Below, piece after piece: positions 49,737 to 57,498 of a stretch of 64,000 nucleotides of DNA. The stretch spans positions 3,534,001 through 3,598,000 of the forward strand of contig NZ_CP084561.1 in assembly GCF_021789315.1 (NCBI RefSeq), written 5' to 3'. The notes under the pieces were generated by a model. That model ran no database searches. It saw nothing but the letters and a program-made list of their open reading frames with translations, and was not told where the DNA came from. How positions within the stretch are numbered: the first letter of the stretch is position 1; each line of letters begins with the position of its first letter. This DNA comes from Arthrobacter sp. FW305-BF8. Lineage in GTDB: Bacteria; Actinomycetota; Actinomycetes; Actinomycetales; Micrococcaceae. Both the position numbers and the translations under genes were made by a program.

Positions 49737-50309
49737 TTATCCCGTCCGGTTGGCGTAGCGGAGGAACACCGTGCCGTTGCCGAACCGCCGCTCCTCGAGC
49801 AGCTCAAGCCGGAGGCGGACGTCGTCCGGGAGGAAGCGCTTGCCGCCGCCCACTGTCACGGGCGAGAGGCACATCTGGAACTCGTCCACCAGACCCGCGC
49901 GGATGGCCGCCGCGGCGAGCTCCGCGCCGCCCACCGCCAGGTCCCGGCTGGCGTCTGCCTTGAGCCGTCCGACGGCGTCGGCGCTGAACTCCCGCTCGAT
50001 CCTGGTCCGTGCGGTGGTCACGTCCTGCAGGGTGCGGGAGAAGACCACCTTGTCCACTGCCTTCCAGAGGTCGGCGAAGTCGCGGATGTGGGCGGGCAGG
50101 CCGGCAATCTCGCCGAAGTCCTCCGGATGCTCCCAGGCGGCCATCACCTCATACATCCGGCGGCCGAGCAAGTGGGTTCCCGCCGGCCGCATCAGGTCAT
50201 TAACGAAGGAATGCACCTCAGCGTCCGGCTCAGCCCAGTCGAAGTTGCCGTCCCGGTCCGCAATGTACCCGTCGACGGATAGAAGTCCGGAGTAGATCAG
50301 TTTGGCCAT
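49737..50309 (-). CDS. RibD C-terminal/dihydrofolate-reductase-fold reductase
   Basis: The 190-residue protein belongs to the DHFR-like RibD C-terminal family (MAKLIYSGLLSVDGYIADRDG; HLLGRRMYEVM; LAVGGAELAAAAI). Most such stand-alone members are NADPH reductases of unknown substrate and are not part of riboflavin synthesis. The start at 50309 is the family start; the region up to 50429 shows no homology. It is probably co-transcribed with the NmrA-like gene. Confidence 0.88.
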   Translation of the reverse strand: MAKLIYSGLLSVDGYIADRDGNFDWAEPDAEVHSFVNDLMRPAGTHLLGRRMYEVMAAWEHPEDFGEIAGLPAHIRDFADLWKAVDKVVFSRTLQDVTTARTRIEREFSADAVGRLKADASRDLAVGGAELAAAAIRAGLVDEFQMCLSPVTVGGGKRFLPDDVRLRLELLEERRFGNGTVFLRYANRTG

Positions 50310-50539
50310 GCCGGTTCCTGTCGTCCGCCTGCCTGTTTTGTGAGCCTCCTGCAGCAGTCCGACCTTAGGTTCATGCCGCCCGAAAGACAACGGTTGCGCT
50401 GATTTTGGCCGCAGTCGCAGCGTTCCCACAGGATTGCGTCAAGACCTGATCAAGGATCCGATTCTCCCGTAATCCGGCTGACATGCTGGTTGATGCATCA
50501 AGCAATTCGTACCGTTCCAGGAATCATCATGGGGGAATC

Positions 50540-51301
50540 ATGCCGCTAGGCACGTTCAATCACACTGTCCCGCCTAAACCCGCAGGCCCGTTCAAACGGG
50601 CCCGACGCCGGGCTGTTGCCGTTACGGCGTCCATCACACACGGCCTGTGGGTCCGGTCGCTCTCCGCTACCGCCGTGGCCGCTGGCCTGCTGCTCACCGG
50701 GCTGGCCGTCCCCGCCGAGGCTGCCACGTACTATTCCGCGCCGCTGCGCACCGCCGCCCGCGCCCTTACGGTGGCCGCGGAGAACAACGCAGGCTACGAC
50801 CGGACCCGCGACTTCGGCACCTGGCTGGACACCAACCGTGACTGCCAGAACACCCGTGCGGAGGTCCTGCTGCAGGAGGCCAAAGTCGCCGCAACGTACA
50901 CCACTACGCGCCGCTGCACGGTGCGCACGGCCCGCTGGGTCACCAGGTGGGACAACCGCACGCACACCTTGGCGTCGGCCGTAGAGATCGACCACACCGT
51001 TCCCGTCCACGAGGCGTGGGGCTCAGGTGCCCGCTACTGGTCGCAGGCTCGCCGTGTGGCGTTCTACAACGACCTCGGCGACGGACGGTCACTGAACGCC
51101 CAGACCGCGGCGTTGAACTCCTCGAAGCAGGCGAAGGGGCCTGAGGCCTGGATGCCGCCGGCCAACCGCTGCGAGTACGTCGGCAACTGGATCGCGGTGA
51201 AGATCCGCTGGGGCCTGCGGGTGGACAGCGCCGAGAAGGCAGCGCTGATCCGCTACGCCGACTCCTGCCCAAACGTGCGCATCAGCGTCACCAAGGTTTA
51301 G
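50540..51301 (+). CDS. Secreted HNH-family endonuclease (DUF1524/GmrSD C-terminal-like)
   Basis: The 253-residue protein has a basic N-terminus and a hydrophobic segment ending in VPAEAA (about 44-64), a probable signal peptide. The nuclease core reads ASAVEIDHTVPVHEAWGSG, then NDLGDGRSLNAQTAALNSSKQ and PEAWMPP, matching extracellular HNH nucleases of actinobacteria. It probably degrades DNA outside the cell for nutrients. The start at 50540 follows GGGGGA. A clear terminator follows. Confidence 0.88.
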   Translation: MPLGTFNHTVPPKPAGPFKRARRRAVAVTASITHGLWVRSLSATAVAAGLLLTGLAVPAEAATYYSAPLRTAARALTVAAENNAGYDRTRDFGTWLDTNRDCQNTRAEVLLQEAKVAATYTTTRRCTVRTARWVTRWDNRTHTLASAVEIDHTVPVHEAWGSGARYWSQARRVAFYNDLGDGRSLNAQTAALNSSKQAKGPEAWMPPANRCEYVGNWIAVKIRWGLRVDSAEKAALIRYADSCPNVRISVTKV

Positions 51302-51327
51302 CCCTGCGCGGAGCCCCGCAGCCGAAT

Positions 51328-51378
51328 AGCCCCGCACCACCCAACTGAGCAGTTCAGAACGGCGGTGCGGGGCTTTTT
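51328..51378 (+). terminator. Rho-independent terminator after the HNH nuclease gene
   Basis: AGCCCCGCACC at 51328 pairs with GGTGCGGGGCT at 51364, directly followed by TTTT. Confidence 0.85.
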
Positions 51379-51408
51379 CGTGCTTTGGGCCTGGGGCCCG
51401 TTCTAGAC

Positions 51409-51478
51409 GGGGCACTTCGGCACGGGACGAGCCGGCCGCCGTCGTGATTTACGACGCCGACTCCCCCCAAAGTGCCCC
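51409..51478. repeat. Nested inverted repeat upstream of the tRNA genes
   Basis: GGGGCACTT at 51409 pairs with AAGTGCCCC at 51470-51478, and an inner CGTCGT-GATTT-ACGACG hairpin lies between. No gene is here; it may be another dispersed intergenic element. Confidence 0.55.
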
Positions 51479-51585
51479 ACGACGGTTCGGAGCGGGCGCT
51501 GACCCGGCGACACGGGTCCAGGACCAGAACATGCCCAAAGACAAAAGCAGGCCAGGGGCTGAATGCCTCTGACCTGCAGTCTCTG

Positions 51586-51659
51586 TAGCGGTGGGGAGGC
51601 TCGATCTCCCGACCTCACGATTATGAGTCGTGCGCTCTAACCAACTGAGCTACACCGCC
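51586..51659 (-). tRNA. tRNA-Met (anticodon CAT), elongator type
   Basis: The 74-nt cloverleaf has acceptor GGCGGTG/CACCGCT (first pair G-T), anticodon loop CTCATAA and discriminator A. The G-U end pair and TAGCTCAGTTGG D arm fit elongator tRNA-Met. A CAT anticodon could also mark a tRNA-Ile2. The T loop reads ATCGAGC, with A rather than T at position 54. Confidence 0.93.
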
Positions 51660-51720
51660 ATGAATGAGAAAAACCTGTGTCAAGCCGGTCAAGACCGCCT
51701 TGACACAGGCCCTCATTCAG

Positions 51721-51792
51721 AGCCCCCCACCGGAATCGATCCGGTGACCTCGTTCTTACCAAGAACGCGCTCTACCACTGAGCTAGGGGGGC
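51721..51792 (-). tRNA. tRNA-Thr (anticodon GGT)
   Basis: The 72-nt cloverleaf has acceptor GCCCCCC/GGGGGGC, anticodon loop TTGGTAA reading GGT, and T loop ATCGATT, again with A at position 54. It lies 61 bp upstream of tRNA-Met on the same strand, so the two are probably one transcript. Confidence 0.95.
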
Positions 51793-51984
51793 AACGAGTA
51801 AATACTCTACCGGAAGATTTCGCACTCAACAAATCGGCGGCTGAATGGGGTCCGTAGGGCCGAAAAAGCCCGGAAATACGGGCTCGGAGCTGGCTGCAGG
51901 GCACCTCCGGATGCTTCTTCAGGACCTTTTCGGACGTGGATGTGACCAAGGAAACACGCCGCCAGGCAGAACAGCCTTAAATAA

Positions 51985-52014
51985 AAACAGGCCGGCTGAT
52001 CAGCCGGCCTGTTT
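51985..52014 (-). terminator. Rho-independent terminator of the DEAD-box helicase gene
   Basis: The perfect 30-bp palindrome (AAACAGGCCGGCTGA and complement) is followed on the minus strand by TTTTTATTT. It lies 60 bp past the helicase stop and also blocks read-through towards the tRNAs. Confidence 0.9.
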
Positions 52015-52074
52015 CTATTCGGATGCGGAATTCACCGCAGCGTCATCATCGCGGAAATTATCGCGATGAGGTGA

Positions 52075-54183
52075 CTACCACTTGCCCTTGCGGTTGAAGT
52101 CGCGGTGGCCGCCCTCGTTGCCGTGGCGCGGCTTGCGCGAGCCGTCGCCGTGGCCGCCGAAGCGGGAGTCGCTCGACTGCCCGCGCTCACCGAAGGAACG
52201 TTCGGAACGCTCGCTGTACGAACGGCCGCCGCGGTCCGCGGAGGAACGCTCGCCGTCGTTCTTGCGGAACTCCTTCTTGAAGCCCCCGCCGCCCTTGAAG
52301 TTGCCGCCGCGGCCGCCGCCCTGGTAGCCGCCGCGGTCACCGCGGTCGCCCCGGTCGCCGGAGGGCTTCCGGCCGGAGTCCAGCTCGAGGTGGATCAGCT
52401 CGCCGCCGATCCGCGTGCGGGACAGGGCCTTCAGCTGATCGGGGCTCAGGTCGGCCGGGAGCTCCACGAGGGAGTGGTCCGAGCGGATGTCGATGCCGCC
52501 GATCTGCGACGAGGAGATGCCGCCTTCGTTGGCGATGGCGCCCACGATGGAACCCGGCATGACGCGCTGGCGGCGTCCGACGGCGATCCGGTAGGTGGCA
52601 TTGCCCTCAGTGAGCGCACGGGTCGGGCCGCGCGAGCCGAAACCGTCCTTGGACCGTTCGCGCTTCTGGTACTCCGGAGCAGCAGGCAGTTCCTTGACCA
52701 GCAGCGGCTGGCCGCCTTGGGCCATCACGGCCAGTGCCGCAGCGATTTCTGCTGCCGGCACGTTGTGCTCTTCTTCGTAGGATGCGATGAGGTCACGGAA
52801 TGCCGCCACGTCTTCGGACTCGAGCGTCTCGGTGATGCGCTCGGCGAACTTGCCCAGACGCAGGGTGTTGACGGTCTCAGCGGTGGGCAGGTGCATCTGC
52901 TCCACCGGCTGGCGCGTGGCCTTCTCAATGGAACGCAGCAGGTACTTCTCGCGCGGAGTCATGAACAGGATTGCGTCGCCGGAGCGGCCGGCGCGGCCGG
53001 TCCGGCCGATGCGGTGTACATAGGACTCGGTGTCGTGCGGGATGTCGTAGTTGACCACGTGGCTGATGCGCTCGACGTCCAGGCCGCGGGCGGCGACGTC
53101 GGTGGCAACCAGGATGTCGATGCGGCCTTCCTTGAGCGCGTCAACGGTGCGTTCGCGCTGCTGCTGTGGGATGTCGCCGTTGATGGCGGCAGCCTGGAAG
53201 CCGCGGGCGCGCAGCTTGTCGGCGAGGTCCTCGGTGGCCATCTTGGTGCGGACGAACGCGATGACGCCGTCGAACTCTTCGACCTCGAGGATACGGGTCA
53301 TGGCGTCGAGCTTGTGCGGGCCCATGACCTGCAGGTAGCGCTGGCGGGTGTTGGCGCCGGTGGTGGTCTTGGACTTCACCGAGATCTCGGCCGGGTTGTT
53401 CAGGTACTGCTTGGACATCCGGCGGATCTGGCTCGGCATGGTGGCGGAGAACAGTGCCACCTGGCGGTCCGACGGGGTCTGCTGGAAGATCTGCTCGACG
53501 TCTTCGGCGAAGCCCATGCGGAGCATTTCGTCGGCCTCGTCCAGAACCAGGTACTGGAGCTCGGACAGGTCCAGGGAGCCCTTGGCAATGTGGTCGATCA
53601 CTCGGCCGGGAGTACCGACGACAACCTGTGCACCGCGGCGCAGGCCGGCGAGCTGGGGGCCGTAGGCGGAGCCGCCGTAGACGGGGAGGACAGTGAAGTC
53701 ATCGATGTGCTTGGCGTACGAAGTGAAGGCCTCGGCAACCTGAAGCGCGAGTTCGCGGGTCGGGGCGAGAACCAGGGCCTGCGTCTTGCGGGACGGGCCG
53801 TTGAGGTCGTGGAGCTCGGCCAGGCGGGACAGAGCCGGTACTGCGAATGCTGCAGTCTTACCGGTGCCGGTCTGGGCGAGGCCCACGACGTCGCGGCCTT
53901 CGAGCAGCAGCGGGATGGTTGCTGCCTGGATCGGGGAAGGCTTTTCGTAGCCGACGTCCTGCAGGGCGGCCAGCACGCGGCCGTCGATGCCGAGATCGGC
54001 GAACTTCACGCCTTCTTCATCGTTTTCATCGGCCTTGGCAGCAGGGGCCTCAGCGGGAGGGGCGGCGGCTTCGGCGGGCTCGGCTGCGGGGACAGCAGCC
54101 TCGGTGAATTCGACGTTTGCGGTTTCGGCGGTTGCCGTCTCGGTGGCGTCGGTGTTCTGGGCGTCGTCGTGATTTTCGGGCAT
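52075..54183 (-). CDS. deaD: DEAD-box RNA helicase, DeaD/CsdA type
   Basis: The 702-residue ATP-dependent helicase has an Ala/Glu/Pro-rich head (about 1-57), then the Q motif (FADLG ... PSPIQAATIP), AQTGTGKT, DEAD, SATMP and HRIGRTGRAGR. A DbpA-type RNA-binding domain follows (RIAVGRRQRVMPGSIVGAIA), ending in an Arg/Gly/Ser-rich tail (about 600-702). Such enzymes unwind rRNA and mRNA, often in the cold. The ATG at 54183 has GAGGAA upstream; ATG at 54204 has none. The gap upstream could hold a long cold-responsive leader. Confidence 0.95.
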   Translation of the reverse strand: MPENHDDAQNTDATETATAETANVEFTEAAVPAAEPAEAAAPPAEAPAAKADENDEEGVKFADLGIDGRVLAALQDVGYEKPSPIQAATIPLLLEGRDVVGLAQTGTGKTAAFAVPALSRLAELHDLNGPSRKTQALVLAPTRELALQVAEAFTSYAKHIDDFTVLPVYGGSAYGPQLAGLRRGAQVVVGTPGRVIDHIAKGSLDLSELQYLVLDEADEMLRMGFAEDVEQIFQQTPSDRQVALFSATMPSQIRRMSKQYLNNPAEISVKSKTTTGANTRQRYLQVMGPHKLDAMTRILEVEEFDGVIAFVRTKMATEDLADKLRARGFQAAAINGDIPQQQRERTVDALKEGRIDILVATDVAARGLDVERISHVVNYDIPHDTESYVHRIGRTGRAGRSGDAILFMTPREKYLLRSIEKATRQPVEQMHLPTAETVNTLRLGKFAERITETLESEDVAAFRDLIASYEEEHNVPAAEIAAALAVMAQGGQPLLVKELPAAPEYQKRERSKDGFGSRGPTRALTEGNATYRIAVGRRQRVMPGSIVGAIANEGGISSSQIGGIDIRSDHSLVELPADLSPDQLKALSRTRIGGELIHLELDSGRKPSGDRGDRGDRGGYQGGGRGGNFKGGGGFKKEFRKNDGERSSADRGGRSYSERSERSFGERGQSSDSRFGGHGDGSRKPRHGNEGGHRDFNRKGKW

Positions 54184-54686
54184 AGGGAAATGTTCCTCAT
54201 CCATAGGGGGCCAGGCGGCACAACCCGAGGTGAGCGGAGCCGCAGTACATGTGCCGTGGGCGCCGGGCATACATTGACCGGCCGGTCACGTAGAAGTCCG
54301 GCGCTTTCGCAATCCCGTGGCAGGACTTCACACTGCATCTCTTGGCTGCTATCCCAGCAGTCTGTACAGCGTTTTCTTCAGCCGGCTCTCCCTATGAAAC
54401 TGCCCGCATCACATTTGCGGGCCCCAACACTTGCCAGTCCTGCCTCAAAAATTGGGCAGGAATAAGGGATTTCCGGAGTGGGGGATGTTTCAAGTGTAGG
54501 GCATGACCCCGCATGCGGGCGAACCGAGGGGCCGGCAGGGGCGGTGAGCTTGCGCACACGCGGCACTTCTGCACCTGTTTACGCAGCAACCGCAGCCCGC
54601 GTCCGCGCCGGTTCAGGGGCACCTCCGGCGGAACCCCGCCAAAGCGGTGCAGAAATGCGGCAGGTCCAGCGGCCAGGTTCTGCGTA
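54184..54686. other. 503-bp gap: helicase upstream region
   Basis: It lies between the helicase start and the end of the MOSC gene, both on the minus strand. A hairpin GCCCGCA-TCACATT-TGCGGGC at 54402-54422 could lie in the helicase leader. Short GC-rich open frames here show no homology or ribosome binding site. No RNA family was recognised. Confidence 0.5.
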
Positions 54687-55340
54687 CTAGCGGCCCTCGC
54701 GGCGCAGCATCTTCTCGAACCGGTCGTGGTATTCGGGCTGCAGCCGGATTTCGCCGTCGGCCTCGGCGTCGCGCAGGGCCTCCATGGCGTCGACGTCGGG
54801 CTCGCTGAACCAGCGGCCGACGGTCACTCCGTGCTTCGGAACGAAGAGGCGGTGGATGTGGTCGCCGGCCTGCACGGAGCCGGTCTTAGTGACGCGCAGG
54901 TAGGCGCCCACCCGGCCTGCCTGCGTGAAGCGCTTGACCCACTGGGCCTCGTCCATGCGCCGCTGGAAGGCCGCGCACGGAACTCGCGGCGAGGTCACCT
55001 CAACTTCGACATCCAGCCCGATCCGCCAACGTTCACCGATGACGGCACCCGTGGTTTCGATCCCTGCCACGCGCAGGTTCTCCCCGAAGATCCCCGGTGG
55101 CAGTTCACGCTGCAGCTCACCGGTCCAGTAGTCGGCGTCGGCCTGGGAGTAAGCGTAGAGTGCCTGGTCCTCTCCCCCGTGGTGGATGCGGCTGGCCTGG
55201 ACATCGGCGTGCAAGCCGAGCTTGTGCACCTTCACCGGACCGTCCACCGGCCGTTTGTCGATGGCCGTGACGCCCACGCTTCCCTCGTCCGGAAGGAGCT
55301 GGTGGACCCGGCAAACGGCAAGAAGAGTGGCTGTGTGCAT
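54687..55340 (-). CDS. MOSC-domain protein (YiiM-like)
   Basis: The 217-residue beta-barrel MOSC protein has the conserved cysteine in TSPRVPCAAFQRRM, the expected molybdenum-cofactor sulfur carrier position, plus HGGEDQALYAYS and GENLRVAG. YiiM-type members reduce N-hydroxylated compounds using molybdenum cofactor. It is a single gene, upstream of the helicase in the same direction but 500 bp away. Confidence 0.9.
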   Translation of the reverse strand: MHTATLLAVCRVHQLLPDEGSVGVTAIDKRPVDGPVKVHKLGLHADVQASRIHHGGEDQALYAYSQADADYWTGELQRELPPGIFGENLRVAGIETTGAVIGERWRIGLDVEVEVTSPRVPCAAFQRRMDEAQWVKRFTQAGRVGAYLRVTKTGSVQAGDHIHRLFVPKHGVTVGRWFSEPDVDAMEALRDAEADGEIRLQPEYHDRFEKMLRREGR

Positions 55341-55512
55341 GGCCTTAGTCTAGGTTCTCGTCCTGACCAGCGCTTTTGGTGGTACCAACGGATAGTTGAG
55401 CAGGGAAATTTATTCACCGCAGCACCTTCCAGCCACTAGGCTTGCTGCAGTGTTCACCGGCTGGACGGACAGCCGGTTCCGCCGGGCGCAGCCAAGCGTT
55501 CCGGCCGCCAAC

Positions 55513-55564
55513 AGCACCGCGTTCAGCAGCACGCGTATTCAACAGCACCCGTATTCAACAGCAT
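55513..55564 (+). repeat. Short tandem repeat before the YgiB-like gene
   Basis: About three copies of a 15-bp unit (CGTATTCAACAGCAC-like) end 18 bp upstream of the start at 55583. They may be a regulatory or slippage-prone leader. Confidence 0.6.
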
Positions 55565-55582
55565 GGAGCAGCAGGGGGAACC

Positions 55583-56275
55583 ATGGACCCGGAGAAGGAC
55601 CCGAGCAAGGACGCTCACGGGGGCCGCAGCGACGACGTGTCCGGCGGGGACGGCACCTCCGGCAACCAGGCGGGCGGCCCGTCCGGCGGCCAGGCCAAGC
55701 CGCCGCCGTGGCAGGTGCCAAAGCCTGAGCTCCACCCCGAACTGCTGACCCCCGGCACGCCGGAACAGGAAAGCCCACGGCAGGAAAGCTCCCGACCGGA
55801 AGGCCCCGGAAACCAGAACCAAACAGGCTTCCCCCAGCCCAGCCCCATCTTCGACCCGTTCGCCCGTGACCGCGAGCGCGACGCCGCAGCACGGAAGAAG
55901 CGGTCGCAGCGCCGCACGGTGGTGGTGGGCCTCGGCGTCACGGCGCTCCTGGCCGGCACCATCACGGCCATCGTGGCCAGCAACGAGCAGGATCCCGACT
56001 ATGCCCAAGTCTGCTTCAACGAGGAAACGGGTGAGCGGGTCGAGGATACCCAGTGCAACAGCTCGGCCGGGCGCGGCGGGGCCCTCTATGCCTGGTACTT
56101 CTACGCGCGCGGGGCCAGTGTCCCGGGCATCGGCCAGAACCGGACGGCCTACCCGAACTTCACCAGGACCGTGCCGCAGGGAGCCAAAACGTCCACGGGC
56201 TACAGCAGCAAGGGCGGCACAGTCAGCAGGGGCGGCTTCGGCAGCAGCTCCAAGGGCGGAAGCACGGGAGGCTAG
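55583..56275 (+). CDS. Membrane-anchored YgiB-like protein ending in Gly-Gly
   Basis: This 230-residue protein starts behind AGGGGGAA. It has a Pro/Gly/Glu-rich head (1-95), a basic stop (RKKRSQRR), one membrane helix (112-132) and an outer part with two cysteines (144 and 158). Its Gly/Ser/Lys-rich tail contains TVSRGGFGSS (213-222) and ends GGSTGG. The T-V-x-R-G-G-F-G tail recalls E. coli YgiB (DUF1190), whose gene also precedes a glutathionylspermidine-synthase-like gene (ygiC). It ends two bases before that gene here. Identity as a YgiB relative is inferred from tail and context only. Confidence 0.7.
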   Translation: MDPEKDPSKDAHGGRSDDVSGGDGTSGNQAGGPSGGQAKPPPWQVPKPELHPELLTPGTPEQESPRQESSRPEGPGNQNQTGFPQPSPIFDPFARDRERDAAARKKRSQRRTVVVGLGVTALLAGTITAIVASNEQDPDYAQVCFNEETGERVEDTQCNSSAGRGGALYAWYFYARGASVPGIGQNRTAYPNFTRTVPQGAKTSTGYSSKGGTVSRGGFGSSSKGGSTGG

Positions 56276-56277
56276 TC

Positions 56278-57498
56278 GTGAAGCGGTTACTTTCGGAGCC
56301 CCGGCCGGACTGGAAGCACAAGATTGAAGAGCAGGGCCTGGTGTTCTCCACCACCACCCTGCCCGGCGGCAAGAAGATCGAGTACTGGAACGAGGCCGCC
56401 TACTACGAATTCACCATGGACGAGGTGGAGGCGCTCGAGGTCACCGCCGAGGACATGCACAGGATGTGCTTGGAGGCCGCGAAGTTCCTGGCCACGGGTG
56501 CCATGGGCCCGATCGGCATCGGTCCGCAGGCGCTGGAACTGGCCGCAGAGTCGCTGCAGGCCGGGGACGTGGACATCTACGGCCGCTTCGACTTCATCTA
56601 TGACGGCCAGGGCGGCGCCGCCAAGATGCTCGAGTACAACGCGGACACCCCCACCGGTCTCATTGAGGCGGCCGTGGCCCAGTGGTTCTGGCTGCAGGAC
56701 GTCTTCCCGGAGAAGGACCAGTGGAACGGGATCCACGAGGCACTGATCCGGCAGTGGAAGAAGCTGCAGTACCGCACGGGAATGAGCACGCTGCACGTGG
56801 CCCACTCCGAGGCCGAGGAATCCGGTGAGGACTGGATGACGGCCGCCTACATGCGGGACGTCGCCGGCCAGGCCGGGTGGACCACCATCGGGATCAACAT
56901 GTCGGACATCGGCTGGGACCCGAACCTGAACCGGTTCGTGGACATGGACAACTTCATGATCAGCACCATCTTCAAGCTCTACCCCTGGGAGCTGATGATG
57001 AAGGAGCCGTTCGGCCACCGCCTGCTGCAGCGCTCCCACAATCCCCGCTGGGTGGAGCCGGCCTGGAAAATGCTGCTCTCCAACAAGGCGCTCCTGGCCG
57101 CCCTTTGGCACCTCTACCCGGACCACCCGAACCTGCTGCCCGCCTACCTCAACGACCCCGGACCTTTAAAGGAGTGGGTGGCCAAGCCGCTGCACGGCCG
57201 CGAAGGCGACAACATCCGGATCCATGCTGAGGGCATCAGCCTGGAGAAACCGGGCGGATACGGCCGCGAAGGGTGGTGCTACCAGCAGTACCACTCCCTC
57301 CCCGACTTCGACGGCAACCACCCGGTCCTGGGCCTGTGGGTGGTGGACGGCGAATCGGTGGGTTGCGGCATCCGCGAGTCGGACGGGCCGGTCACCGATT
57401 ATTTCTGCCGCTTTGTCCCGAACACCATTGACGCGCCGGCGCCGCTGAGCGTCCAGGCGGCACAGGCCAACGCGAACAAGGCAGGTATAGCTTTATGA
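56278..57498 (+). CDS. Glutathionylspermidine-synthase-like ATP-grasp ligase (YgiC-like)
   Basis: This is a 406-residue single-domain member of the GSP_synth family with no amidase half. Diagnostic segments are YYEFTMDEVEALE near the start, YGRFDFIYDGQGGAAKMLEYNADTP in the middle (acidic ATP/Mg region) and PLHGREGDNIRI near the C-terminus. The family couples ATP to amide bonds between a glycine carboxylate and an amine. The GTG at 56278 follows GGGAGG. It overlaps the APC permease gene (ATGA at 57495-57498). Actinobacteria of this type use mycothiol, not glutathione, so the real substrate is probably different. Confidence 0.9.
   Translation: MKRLLSEPRPDWKHKIEEQGLVFSTTTLPGGKKIEYWNEAAYYEFTMDEVEALEVTAEDMHRMCLEAAKFLATGAMGPIGIGPQALELAAESLQAGDVDIYGRFDFIYDGQGGAAKMLEYNADTPTGLIEAAVAQWFWLQDVFPEKDQWNGIHEALIRQWKKLQYRTGMSTLHVAHSEAEESGEDWMTAAYMRDVAGQAGWTTIGINMSDIGWDPNLNRFVDMDNFMISTIFKLYPWELMMKEPFGHRLLQRSHNPRWVEPAWKMLLSNKALLAALWHLYPDHPNLLPAYLNDPGPLKEWVAKPLHGREGDNIRIHAEGISLEKPGGYGREGWCYQQYHSLPDFDGNHPVLGLWVVDGESVGCGIRESDGPVTDYFCRFVPNTIDAPAPLSVQAAQANANKAGIAL

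Noticed and set aside
52105..54465. A 786-codon plus-strand frame opposite the DEAD-box helicase
   Set aside because: It mirrors the helicase codon pattern and shows no motif; the helicase motifs on the minus strand are complete.
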